A stretch of 15,017 nt of DNA from an uncultured Eubacteriales bacterium (GCA_900320765.1 ONTN01000017.1:1-15017), one strand, 5' to 3'. Shown: positions 8,425 to 15,017, counted from the first letter of the stretch. Notes: a model not told the origin generated them from the letters alone. A program made the numbers and translations.

Positions 8425-9321
8425 TTAGCTAAGCTCGGAAGCCAGATCGGTGAGCTTTTTCATTCTGTGGCTGAGGCCGGATTTTGTAAGCCCCATAAAC
8501 GCCGCGAGCTCCGAAAGGCTCATTTCGGGATTCTGCTCCCTCGCCTCGGCTGCCTCGCGAAGCTTTAAGGGCAGAGCCTCGAAGGCTCCCGCCTCGCGCA
8601 GCCTTTTAACGGCGTGGAGCTGCTCCTCCGCCGCGACCACGGTTTTGAGCACGTTCGCCGTGTCGCAGTTTACCCGCCTGTTTACGGAGTTCGTCATATC
8701 CTTCTCTATCTTCGTGCTCATAATCTTCATTGCTGCGACGGGAGCGCCTATCTTTGTGAGCATATCCTCGATCACCGAGCTCATCTTGAAGTAGGTGACG
8801 TAGTTCTGCCCGCGCCGCACGAGCCTTGAATCAAAGCCCATATCGCTTAAAAGGGCTGGCAGCTCTCTCGATACGAAGGGGTGCGTGGTAGAGAGCTCGA
8901 GATGGTACCTTTTCTCCGGGTCGGTAACGCTGCCGCCCGCCATAAAGGCGCCGCGCAGGAAGCTCTCCTTCGCCCCCTCGTCCTCGAGGGCGCCGAGGTT
9001 GATATGCAAAGCGGTAAGGCTTTCCGCCTCGTAGCCGTAGGTCGAAAACACCTTTGAAAGCTTAGCTTCGTCTATTATCAAGAATACTTTCTTTTTTCTG
9101 TCTCCGTCGCCGGATACGGAATCGAATTCGAGCCCGAAGGCTCTCTTGAAAAGCCGCGTAAAATGGGACGCAAGATCGGCGTTCCCGGTCACGATGCGGA
9201 TCTCTCTCGGTGAAAACGTATTGGCAAAGAGCAGGACCCCGTAAGCCTGGGCGGCGGCCATCGTCCTCGGCCCTATATCCGCCCTGCAAAGCTCGGTTTT
9301 TACTTCATAGGAAAACGACAC
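8425..9321 (-). CDS. whiA: WhiA DNA-binding regulator
   Basis: WhiA couples a LAGLIDADG homing-endonuclease-like fold, without nuclease activity, to a C-terminal helix-turn-helix. In actinobacteria it controls sporulation genes. In Bacillus it affects cell division and chromosome segregation. The 298-residue protein starts MSFSYEVKTELCR, the family N-terminus. LRGAFMAGGSVTDP and YHLELSTTHP belong to the LAGLIDADG-like repeats, and SLSELAAFMGLTKSGLSHRM near the end is the helix-turn-helix. The start codon is GTG, with AGGGGG about 10 nt before it. It follows rapZ after 26 nt. The yvcK gene usually found between them is absent. It is 22 nt from dnaE. Confidence 0.96.
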   Translation of the reverse strand: MSFSYEVKTELCRADIGPRTMAAAQAYGVLLFANTFSPREIRIVTGNADLASHFTRLFKRAFGLEFDSVSGDGDRKKKVFLIIDEAKLSKVFSTYGYEAESLTALHINLGALEDEGAKESFLRGAFMAGGSVTDPEKRYHLELSTTHPFVSRELPALLSDMGFDSRLVRRGQNYVTYFKMSSVIEDMLTKIGAPVAAMKIMSTKIEKDMTNSVNRRVNCDTANVLKTVVAAEEQLHAVKRLREAGAFEALPLKLREAAEAREQNPEMSLSELAAFMGLTKSGLSHRMKKLTDLASELS

Positions 9322-9347
9322 GGGTTCCCGTCCCCCTCTCTTATTCT

Positions 9348-10205
9348 TTATCCCTTATCCACATCTCTGTGGATGCACTCGGTGGCGTAGCCCTTCTCCG
9401 AGAACATTTTTGCAATCGCCTCGGATACGGCGACGCTTCTGTGCCTGCCTCCGGTGCAGCCAATGCAAACGGTGAGGCTAAGCTTGCCCTCCTCCTCGTA
9501 ATTCGGGAGAAGGTACTCCAAAAGCCCCTCAAAGCGGCGCAGGAACTCCTCCGCCTGTCCGTTTTTGAAAACGTAGTCCGCAACGTCCTTCGCCTGACCC
9601 GTCTTATTTTGAAGCTCGGCAACGTAGAAGGGATTTGGCAGGAAGCGCACGTCGAACACGATATCCGCCTCGATCGGGATCCCGTATTTATATCCGAAGC
9701 TCATAACGGTGACCTTGATCTTGTAATCCCCGCCGCCGCCGAATATGCGCAGAAGGTTTCGCTGAAGTCTTCCGAGGGTAAGCCCCGTGGTATCGATAAC
9801 GTAGTCGGCCCTTCTGCGGACGGGCTCCAGCATCTTCATCTCACGCTGTACGGCCTCTACGAGGCTGAGGCCCTCGCCTGAAAGCGGGTGGCGGCGGCGG
9901 GTCTCCTTATAGCGCTTGACTATCGTATCAAGAGTTGCGTCAACGTAGAGTATCTTGTATTCAAGGCCGAGGGCTGAAAGCTCGTCGAGCGACTCGAAAA
10001 GCTCGTCGAAGCTTTCACGGCTCCGCACGTCGGTAACGAGGGCGACCCTCTCGTATCTGCCCCTCGTTGCAACGCAGAGCTCCGCGAATTTCGGGATAAG
10101 CGTTACCGGCATATTATCCACGCAATAGAAATCAAGGTCCTCAAGGGCTGCCGCCACGCGGCTCTTGCCCGCGCCGGAAAGACCCGAAATAATAAGAATG
10201 TCCAC
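9348..10205 (-). CDS. rapZ: RapZ/YvcJ family nucleotide-binding protein
   Basis: RapZ-family proteins bind nucleotides. The E. coli member is an RNase E adapter that controls glucosamine-6-phosphate synthase, and Bacillus YvcJ influences competence. The 285-residue protein has the P-loop GLSGAGKS at 8-15 and a Walker-B-like TDVRSRE near residue 59. The C-terminal domain shows FGYKYGIP, DVRFLPNP, the IGCTGGRHRSV loop and the HRDVDKG end. The GTG start at 10205 has AGGAGG spaced 7 nt, a near-ideal site. RNase E is usually missing from Clostridia, so the E. coli adapter function should not be transferred directly. The gene lies 18 nt after murB and before whiA, the usual company of this family. 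Confidence 0.95.
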   Translation of the reverse strand: MDILIISGLSGAGKSRVAAALEDLDFYCVDNMPVTLIPKFAELCVATRGRYERVALVTDVRSRESFDELFESLDELSALGLEYKILYVDATLDTIVKRYKETRRRHPLSGEGLSLVEAVQREMKMLEPVRRRADYVIDTTGLTLGRLQRNLLRIFGGGGDYKIKVTVMSFGYKYGIPIEADIVFDVRFLPNPFYVAELQNKTGQAKDVADYVFKNGQAEEFLRRFEGLLEYLLPNYEEEGKLSLTVCIGCTGGRHRSVAVSEAIAKMFSEKGYATECIHRDVDKG

Positions 10206-10223
10206 CCTGCCGCCTCCTTTTCG

Positions 10224-11126
10224 TTACTTAATTATTCTTACCTCCGGCTCAAGAAGGATACCGGAGTGCTCGAATACCTCTTTTTTGACTGTCTCCATTA
10301 GGCCGTAAAAATCGTCGAAGGTCGCGCCGCCGCGGTTAATTAAAAAGCCCGCGTGCTTTTCCGATACCTGCGCTCCTCCTATCGCTCTGCCCTTTAGCCC
10401 CGCTGCCTCTATAAGGCGGGCGGCATAATCGCCGGCCGGGCGCTTGAAGGTACTTCCCGCAGAGGGGAACTCGAGCGGCTGCTTCTCCCTGCGTCTTTCG
10501 GATAGGTCGCGCATTTTCGCCCTTATCTCGTCCGGATCTCCCGGCTTGAGCCGGAGCCGGGCGGATACGATAACGGCGTCCTTCTCCTCAAAAACGCTGT
10601 GCCTGTATGAAAAATCGCAGGCATCGCGCGCGTATTCCCTTATTTCTCCGTCCTCTACAACGGTCACGCTCTCGCAGACGTCCTTTATCTCGCCTCCGTA
10701 GGCTCCCGCGTTCATATATACGGCTCCGCCGAGAGAGCCGGGAATGCCGTGAAGCGTCTCAAGCCCTGTGAGCGAGGCGGCAAGAGCGGCCGACGCAATT
10801 TTGGATAGCGCCGCTCCCGCCCCGGCGGTGACCGTCTCTCCCTCGGTCTTTATCTCCGAAAGTCCCGACGTACTGATCACGGCGAGCTCGAGCTCCCCGT
10901 CCGCGAAGAGGACGTTAGACCCCTTCCCGAGGACGAAACACCTCAGTCCTCCGGCGCGGCAGGATAAGATAATGCTCTCAAGCTCCTCAGCCGAGGCGGG
11001 CTCGAAGTATGACGCCGCTTTGCCGCCTATCCTGAGGCTTGTATGGGCGCTCATCGGCTCATTTCCCCGCGCCTCCGCTCCGGGATACTTTTTCTTATGC
11101 TCCTCTATAAGCTCTCTGTACGTCAT
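10224..11126 (-). CDS. murB: UDP-N-acetylenolpyruvoylglucosamine reductase
   Basis: MurB is the FAD enzyme that reduces UDP-GlcNAc-enolpyruvate to UDP-MurNAc with NADPH, the second committed step of peptidoglycan synthesis. At 300 residues it matches the shorter type II (Gram-positive) form. The FAD-binding region has HTSLRIGGKA, LGKGSNVLF and HGIPGSLGGAVYMNAG. Active-site candidates are Arg175 in SYRHS, Ser225 in SAGSTFKRP (the proton donor), and the glutamate of the C-terminal LLEPEVRII (residue 293 or 295). The start at 11126 leaves 1 nt after the hprK stop, so translation is coupled. Pairing with hprK and rapZ is common in Clostridia and links sugar status to wall synthesis, by inference only. 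Confidence 0.97.
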   Translation of the reverse strand: MTYRELIEEHKKKYPGAEARGNEPMSAHTSLRIGGKAASYFEPASAEELESIILSCRAGGLRCFVLGKGSNVLFADGELELAVISTSGLSEIKTEGETVTAGAGAALSKIASAALAASLTGLETLHGIPGSLGGAVYMNAGAYGGEIKDVCESVTVVEDGEIREYARDACDFSYRHSVFEEKDAVIVSARLRLKPGDPDEIRAKMRDLSERRREKQPLEFPSAGSTFKRPAGDYAARLIEAAGLKGRAIGGAQVSEKHAGFLINRGGATFDDFYGLMETVKKEVFEHSGILLEPEVRIIK

Positions 11127-11127
11127 A

Positions 11128-12069
11128 TCAGTTCTCGCTCAGACTGTCAAAATAGTGGTCTATCCTGTCGGTAAACTCCTTCGCGGAGTCGTAGCCCTGG
11201 CGCTTCTGCCTGTTGTTCATAGCCGCTACCTCAAGAATTACCGCGAGGTTGCGGCCGGGCTGGATGGGTACGGTGATATACGGCACCTTAACGCCGAGAA
11301 TATCCATATACTTATACTCGTTTCCTATCCTGTCATACTGCGTCTCTGGCTTCCAGGTCTCGAGCTGGACGATAAGGTCTATCTTTTCAGCCCATTTGAC
11401 GCTTCCCATTCCGAATATGCGGCGCACGTCGATAACGCCAATGCCGCGAAGCTCTATATAGTTCCTGATAAGCTCGGGAGCCGAGCCCATGAGCGTGGTG
11501 GAATCTACGCGCTTTATATCTACAGCGTCGTCGGAAATGAGCCTGTGTCCGCGCTTTATAAGCTCGATTGCGGCCTCCGACTTGCCGATCCCGCTGTCGC
11601 CGACGATCAGAAGTCCCTCGCCGTAGATCTCAACGAAGACTCCGTGGCGGGTTATCGTGGGCGCGAGCACGTCCTTGAGCTTCGATATGGCGTTCACGAT
11701 GAGCTCGCTCGTCTCCTTCGGGCTTTTGAGGAGGGTCATATCGTGCTTTTTCGCCGCCTCAAGGCACTCAGGCATCAGCTCTGAGTCGTGGGCTATTATG
11801 AGGGCAGGGATTCCGCTCTCGAAGAGCTTTTCAAATATCTCAAGCCTTTTCTCCGATGTGAACTGATTTAGATACGCCGTCTCCGCAACTCCGATTATCT
11901 GGATCCTGTCGGAATCGAAATAATCGTAAAACCCGGTAAGCTGGAGACCGGGGCGGTTGATGACCTGGGTCGTTATCCTCTTTCTCTCGTAATCGGAAGA
12001 GCGGTTTTCAATCTGAAGGCCGATCTCCTCCACGAGATCCTTCAGCTTCATTCCGGTTGACTCTGCCAT
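11128..12069 (-). CDS. hprK: HPr kinase/phosphorylase
   Basis: HprK phosphorylates and dephosphorylates HPr at Ser46 in response to glycolytic intermediates, driving CcpA-type carbon catabolite repression. From the chosen start the protein has 313 residues, the usual length. His142 in RHGVFVEIYG, the P-loop GDSGIGKS (157-164), Asp180/Asp181 in LISDDAVD, and the family signature IELRGIGVIDVRRIFG (205-220) are all present. The open frame reaches a GTG at 12108, but the family N-terminus and GGGAGG with a 6-nt spacer fix the ATG at 12069. The 13 extra codons would run through the ribosome binding site. It is the first gene of the operon, about 47 nt behind a good promoter. No ptsH is visible in the window. 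Confidence 0.97.
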   Translation of the reverse strand: MAESTGMKLKDLVEEIGLQIENRSSDYERKRITTQVINRPGLQLTGFYDYFDSDRIQIIGVAETAYLNQFTSEKRLEIFEKLFESGIPALIIAHDSELMPECLEAAKKHDMTLLKSPKETSELIVNAISKLKDVLAPTITRHGVFVEIYGEGLLIVGDSGIGKSEAAIELIKRGHRLISDDAVDIKRVDSTTLMGSAPELIRNYIELRGIGVIDVRRIFGMGSVKWAEKIDLIVQLETWKPETQYDRIGNEYKYMDILGVKVPYITVPIQPGRNLAVILEVAAMNNRQKRQGYDSAKEFTDRIDHYFDSLSEN

Positions 12070-12075
12070 AAGCTG

Positions 12076-12081
12076 CCTCCC
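12076..12081 (-). promoter_or_regulatory. Ribosome binding site deciding the hprK ATG start
   Basis: GGGAGG on the minus strand is 6 nt upstream of the ATG at 12069. It rules out the longer GTG start at 12108, whose codons would cover it. Confidence 0.8.
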
Positions 12082-12122
12082 TTTCAGAAATAATTGTTGA
12101 CTACGCACAGTTATACAGTTAA

Positions 12123-12151
12123 ATTTTACTCTGAAACAGGCGATTTTTCAA
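12123..12151 (-). promoter_or_regulatory. Sigma-A-type promoter for the hprK-ltaE operon
   Basis: On the minus strand, TTGAAA (12151-12146) is separated by exactly 17 nt from TAAAAT (12128-12123). Each hexamer is close to the housekeeping consensus. Transcription should begin near 12116, giving a leader of about 47 nt before hprK. No other comparable promoter was noticed between the genes downstream, so it may drive all eleven. This is a reading by eye, not a scored prediction. Confidence 0.65.
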
Positions 12152-12189
12152 GTGCTTTATGGCGAGAGCGTATATTTTTCGCCACGCAT

Positions 12190-12238
12190 AAATTTTTTTA
12201 AAATTTCGCTTGCATTTTTCTATAAATTCTGCTATAGT
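12190..12238 (+). promoter_or_regulatory. rpmB promoter with an A/T-rich UP-like element
   Basis: TTGCAT (12210-12215) and TATAGT (12233-12238) are spaced by 17 nt. The -10 matches 5 of 6 consensus bases and the -35 is weaker. The tract at about 12190-12206 (AAATTTTTTTAAAATTT) lies just upstream of the -35 and resembles an UP element, which suits a ribosomal protein gene. Transcription should start near 12245, leaving a leader of about 60 nt. Confidence 0.65.
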
Positions 12239-12292
12239 ATGTAGGCTATGTGGACAGATATCCCGATTCTGGGTTTGATGTTTAGTCTTATT

Positions 12293-12300
12293 AAGGAGGT
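12293..12300 (+). promoter_or_regulatory. Strong Shine-Dalgarno for rpmB
   Basis: AAGGAGGT is a full complement to the 16S anti-Shine-Dalgarno and ends 6 nt before the ATG at 12307. It is the strongest site in the window and fits a highly expressed ribosomal protein. Confidence 0.9.
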
Positions 12301-12306
12301 GCTCAG

Positions 12307-12495
12307 ATGGCAAAGTGCGAATTTTGTGACAAGGACGTCGCGTTCGGTATTCAGGTTTCCCACTCTCACAGGAGGTCCAACCGTACCTGGAAGCCCAACG
12401 TGAAGCGCGTCAAGGCTGTTGTTAACGGTTCACCCAAGCATGTTTATGTTTGCACGAGGTGCCTCCGCAGCGGAAAAGTGCAGCGCGCTGTTTAA
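12307..12495 (+). CDS. rpmB: 50S ribosomal protein L28 (zinc-binding form)
   Basis: L28 is a small basic protein of the large ribosomal subunit. The 62-residue sequence begins MAKCEFCDKD and keeps SHSHRRSNRTWKPNVKRVK, the classic L28 core. Cys4, Cys7, Cys49 and Cys52 form two CxxC pairs, so this is the zinc-containing (C+) version. Some bacteria replace it with a cysteine-free copy under zinc limitation; I see no second copy here. It is the only plus-strand gene of the window. It has its own promoter, a full Shine-Dalgarno and a terminator, so it is monocistronic. It is divergent from hprK and convergent with der. Confidence 0.98.
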   Translation: MAKCEFCDKDVAFGIQVSHSHRRSNRTWKPNVKRVKAVVNGSPKHVYVCTRCLRSGKVQRAV

Positions 12496-12511
12496 GCTCC
12501 GAAACAAAATT

Positions 12512-12543
12512 ATCACCCGCCGAAATCGGCGGGTGATTTTTTT
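12512..12543. terminator. Intrinsic terminator between rpmB and der, probably bidirectional
   Basis: A perfect 12-bp inverted repeat has arms at 12512-12523 (ATCACCCGCCGA) and 12526-12537. The innermost pairs probably open into the loop. Seven T follow on the plus strand (12537-12543), a strong terminator for rpmB. On the minus strand the same hairpin is followed by AATTTTGTTT, a weaker T-run, which could stop transcription of der. The der stop codon TAA (12544-12542) sits at its edge. Confidence 0.93.
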
Positions 12544-13812
12544 ATTCGTTGTCGCCGCGCTGGCGGATCGTCATTCTGATCGGCGTCCCCTCCAGCCCGA
12601 AGGTCGCGCGGATCTGATTTTCGATATACCTCTGATACGAGAAGTGGAATAGCTCGGCGTCGTTCACGAATAGAACGAACTGAGGCGGCTTTATTCCGGT
12701 CTGCGTCATATAGAATATCTTTAGCCGCTTGCCCTTATCGGTGGGCGGCTGAACTCTTGCCTGAGCGTCCGCGAGCACGTTGTTCAGCATGCCGGTGGTT
12801 ATCCTCGTAGACGCCTGCTGGTTTACGTAATTCGCGAGCTCGAATATCCTGTCCACTCTCTGCCCGGTTAGCGCGGAGACGAAGACGATGGGCGCGTACT
12901 GCATAAAGCTGAGGTCCGCGCGAATCTTTTCGCGCATTTTGTCCATCGTGTTTGTCTCTTTTTCAACGAGATCCCATTTGTTGACGACGATGATGCTCGC
13001 CTTGCCGGCCTCGTGCGCCAAGCCGGCGACCTTTGTATCCTGCTCGGTAACCCCGTCGCGGGCGTCGATCATAATAAGGCAGACGTCCGAGCGATCTATA
13101 GCGGTCTGAGCGCGCATAACGGAAAATTTTTCTATGCGGTCGGTAACGCGTGAGTGCTTTCTCATTCCCGCCGTGTCGATGAGAAGGTACTTGCCCCACT
13201 CGTTCTCAAGCGGGGTGTCTACCGCGTCCCTTGTCGTTCCGGCCATATCGGATACGATGACGCGCTCCTCGCCGAGAATGCGGTTTATTATGCTGGATTT
13301 GCCCACGTTCGGCTTTCCGATAACGGTGATCTTTATCCTGTCGTCCTCGTTTTCCTCCTCAGTCTCCTCGGGGAAATAGCTGAGGCAGAGATCGAGCACC
13401 TCGTCGGTGCCGTGGCCATGGACGGCGGAGACGGCTATCGGGTCGCCGACCCCGAGGGCGTAAAACTCGTATATGTCGGGATTCAGCGCGCCGACGGAGT
13501 CCATTTTGTTTACGGCGAGGACGACCGGTTTCTTGCTGCGGAGGAGCATATTCGCGACCTCCTTATCGGCGGCCGTCACTCCGGTATTGATATCGCAGAC
13601 GAGGACTATAACCGTCGCCGTCTCGATCGCGGCAAGAGCCTGATCCCGCATAAAGGTCAGTATCTCGCTGTCGGTCTGCACTCGGCGTAAAGGCGGTCTC
13701 TCGTCACGCCGGGCGTATCCTCGACTATGCTTATTCTCTTTCCTGTCAGCTTATTAAAAAGGCAGCTTTTGCCGACGTTCGGCCTGCCTACTATCGCTAC
13801 GAGCGGTTTCAT
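12542..13812 (-). pseudogene. der: Der (EngA) ribosome-assembly GTPase, disrupted by a deletion/frameshift
   Basis: Der has two tandem GTPase domains and a KH-like C-terminus and is needed for 50S assembly. The start ATG at 13812 reads MKPLVAIVGRPNVGKS and continues in frame to PGVTRDRLYAEC (codon 45, ending at 13678), then meets a TGA at 13659-13657. The rest is intact in the next frame from about 13681: QTDSEILTFMRDQ, NKMD, second-domain P-loop GKPNVGKS, DTAGMRK, NKWD and a KH-like end. Normal Der has about 17 residues between these two pieces, including the first-domain DTGG (G3) motif, and they are missing. The lost length must be 1 modulo 3, and 52 nt would fit the family spacing. Expression as two pieces (13657-13812 and 12542-13681) is possible, but the first domain would not function. 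It follows the DUF512 gene after 16 nt, with AAGGAAG before the ATG. Confidence 0.92.
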
Positions 13813-13828
13813 TTCTCACACTTCCTTT

Positions 13829-15017
13829 TCATTCCATCATCACGGAAAGAAGAGCGTCGCCGCCGCCGGAGATCGGTATTACAGGCACTCCGAGCTCGCG
13901 CTCCACGTCGTCAGTCGTGATATCGTCCAGAAAGACGTTCTCTCCGTCCTTCAGCATCCTGTTCGTGATATATAATCTCTTGCCGAGCTCTCGGCCTCGG
14001 AGCTGGGCAATGAGGTCTTTTCCGGTTATCAGACCGGCCACGTCTATACTGTGACCGAAAAAGTCGTTTTTTATAGCATATACCCGCCCGTCAATTTTCG
14101 GATGGCGCTCGTGCGCCATTTTCAAAAGCTCGGAGAGCATATAGCCGGAGGCGACGCCCGTCGCCATAGAAAACGGCGTTCCCTTCGCCTCGTCCTCACA
14201 TTCATCGAGGGCGGCGGAGAACTCGGATATCATGAGCCTTATAAGCCCAACCCCGTTTTCAAGCTGGGGGTACTCCTCATAGTATTCCTCGTCCGGTATA
14301 TCCCTTCCCGCCTTCAGGAAAAATTCATCGGAGGCAAAAAATATCCTTGTTCCGTATTTCTCATAGCACTCCTCGCCGAAGCCGACTATGATATCGAGCG
14401 TCTCAGCGGCGTGCTCGGGAGTGAAGGCCTTGAGCGGATAAAGCCCCTCGCGGAATTTCGTCAGTCCGACGGGGATAACGGAGACGCTGTTGACCGAGGG
14501 ATAGAGCGCGGATAACTCGCGCATCGTATACTTAAGCTCCTCCCCGTCGTTTATCTCGGGGCAGCAGACGATTTGGCAGTTCATCTCGATATCGTTTTCC
14601 GCAAGGCGGCGGACGATATCTACGCCCTCTCCCGCACGCCGGTTTCCGAGCATAAGGCAGCGTAGCTCCTTATTCATCGTGTGTATCGAAACGTTGATCG
14701 GGCTTATTCTCAGGTCGATTATCCTCTGTATTTCGCGCTCCGACATATTCGTAAGGGTGATATAGCTCCCCGTAAGGAAGCTCAGGCGAACGTCGTCATC
14801 CTTGAAATACAGGGTATCTCTCATTCCCGGAGGCATCTGGTCTATAAAGCAGAAAATACAGTTATTGCTGCACCTTCTGTAGTTATCCATCAGTCCGTTC
14901 TCAAAGACAAGACCTATGTCTTCGTTTTCACCCTTTTCAATCTCATATTCCCATTCCTCATCCCCCCTGAGGATGGTAAGCACAAGCTCGTCCGTAAGGG
15001 TCATGAACTGATAATCG
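13829..15017 (-). CDS. DUF512 family radical-SAM-like iron-sulfur protein (5' end beyond window)
   Basis: This conserved clostridial family has an N-terminal PDZ-like domain, a radical-SAM-like core and a C-terminal DUF512 domain. Its substrate is unknown. Counting from the Met codon at 15004, Cys45, Cys49 and Cys52 in RRCSNNCIFC form a CX3CX2C cluster motif, followed by FIDQMPPGMRDTLY, LSFLTGSYITLTN and SPINVSIHT. The C-terminal domain has NDFFGHSIDVAGLITG and PISGGGDALLS. The frame stays open to the right edge and reads DYQF just before that Met, which looks like the end of the PDZ-like domain. I therefore take the Met at 15004 as internal and the true start as lying outside the window. It ends 16 nt before der, its usual partner in Clostridia. 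Family is firm, function is not. Confidence 0.9.
   Translation of the reverse strand, partial: DYQFMTLTDELVLTILRGDEEWEYEIEKGENEDIGLVFENGLMDNYRRCSNNCIFCFIDQMPPGMRDTLYFKDDDVRLSFLTGSYITLTNMSEREIQRIIDLRISPINVSIHTMNKELRCLMLGNRRAGEGVDIVRRLAENDIEMNCQIVCCPEINDGEELKYTMRELSALYPSVNSVSVIPVGLTKFREGLYPLKAFTPEHAAETLDIIVGFGEECYEKYGTRIFFASDEFFLKAGRDIPDEEYYEEYPQLENGVGLIRLMISEFSAALDECEDEAKGTPFSMATGVASGYMLSELLKMAHERHPKIDGRVYAIKNDFFGHSIDVAGLITGKDLIAQLRGRELGKRLYITNRMLKDGENVFLDDITTDDVERELGVPVIPISGGGDALLSVMME

Larger units (their letters stand above)
12070..12306. other. Divergent intergenic region between hprK and rpmB
   Basis: This 237-nt stretch is the longest non-coding interval in the window and is far more A/T-rich than the genes. 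It holds two back-to-back promoters whose -35 boxes are about 58 nt apart, the A/T tract upstream of rpmB, and both leaders. A 64-codon minus-strand frame crosses it but looks spurious. I see no riboswitch-like fold, no tRNA, and no clear operator or CcpA-type site. Confidence 0.75.

Noticed and set aside
9325..9375. Text resembling a transposase-adapter read-through (CTTATCCACATCT) that could mark a chimeric junction
   Set aside because: The stretch is the natural end of rapZ (HRDVDKG then TAA) and differs from the true adapter. Genes on both sides continue normally.
10768..11784. A 338-codon plus-strand frame across murB and hprK, and similar long plus-strand frames at 6147-6983 and 2894-3649
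   Set aside because: They are antisense shadows of clear genes in a G/C-rich third-position genome, with no family-like motifs.
12097..12124. A second plus-strand promoter, TTGACT and TTAAAT spaced by 16 nt
   Set aside because: The -10 is poor, it lies about 180 nt from rpmB, and a better-placed promoter with an A/T-rich upstream tract exists downstream. It cannot be fully excluded without transcript mapping.
12119..12313. A 64-codon minus-strand reading frame across the hprK-rpmB intergenic region
   Set aside because: It covers the rpmB promoter, leader and Shine-Dalgarno, is A/T-driven in composition, matches no family I recognise, and overlaps the start of rpmB.
13657..13681. Programmed frameshifting as an explanation for the split der frame
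   Set aside because: About 17 conserved residues, including the DTGG motif, are absent from both frames, so slippage would not restore a normal protein. I also see no classic slippery heptamer at the junction.
15002..15004. The ATG at 15004 as the true start of the DUF512 gene
   Set aside because: The frame continues open to the window edge with residues fitting the end of the PDZ-like domain, and the family is longer at its N-terminus.
1..15017. A defence island, mobile element, CRISPR array or novel system
   Set aside because: Every gene belongs to a known housekeeping or conserved clostridial family. No repeats, integrases, transposases or toxin-antitoxin pairs were seen on either strand.

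Overview
The window is a block of core housekeeping genes from a Gram-positive bacterium, most likely a member of the class Clostridia (Oscillospiraceae/Ruminococcaceae-like). Three things suggest this: the gene content and order (hprK-murB-rapZ-whiA-dnaE, Mini-III, RqcH, and a DUF512 radical-SAM-like gene beside der); strong AGGAGG-type ribosome binding sites with frequent GTG starts; and a moderately high GC composition that favours G/C third positions. I see no mobile element, CRISPR array, prophage, tRNA or rRNA. The family assignments rest on motifs and general family knowledge, not on a search.

Layout. (1) Bases 1-12151 hold one minus-strand gene train, probably a single operon. A good sigma-A-type promoter (12151-12123) precedes hprK, then murB, rapZ, whiA, dnaE, mrnC (Mini-RNase III), rqcH, nth, rarA, a DUF951 gene and ltaE, which runs off the left edge. 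Gaps between genes are 0-26 nt, several genes overlap (TGATG type), and no internal terminator is visible. (2) Bases 12070-12306 are a 237-nt divergent intergenic region with a second promoter for the plus-strand gene rpmB. (3) rpmB (L28, zinc-binding form) ends in a near-perfect hairpin plus T-run, which also separates it from the convergent minus-strand gene der. (4) Bases 12542-15017 hold der and, upstream of it, a DUF512 radical-SAM-like gene whose 5' end lies beyond the right edge.

How the genes work together. The long operon mixes carbon-catabolite signalling (HPr kinase), wall precursor synthesis (MurB, RapZ-family regulator), WhiA, the replicative polymerase DnaE, 23S rRNA maturation (Mini-III), ribosome quality control (RqcH), base-excision repair (Nth) and stalled-fork maintenance (RarA). 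This is typical growth-linked clustering, not a new system.

Most notable observation. der, a normally essential GTPase gene for 50S assembly, is broken in this sequence. About 50 nt are missing just after the first GTPase domain's TRDR motif. That removes the DTGG (G3) region and shifts the frame. It is either a real lesion or an assembly/consensus error. Secondary points are the absence of yvcK/glmR between rapZ and whiA, a Glu in place of the usual catalytic-motif Asp at position 97 of a short RqcH, a DnaE PHP domain with all nine metal ligands, and two conserved but poorly understood families (DUF512, DUF951). I found no convincing undescribed system here.
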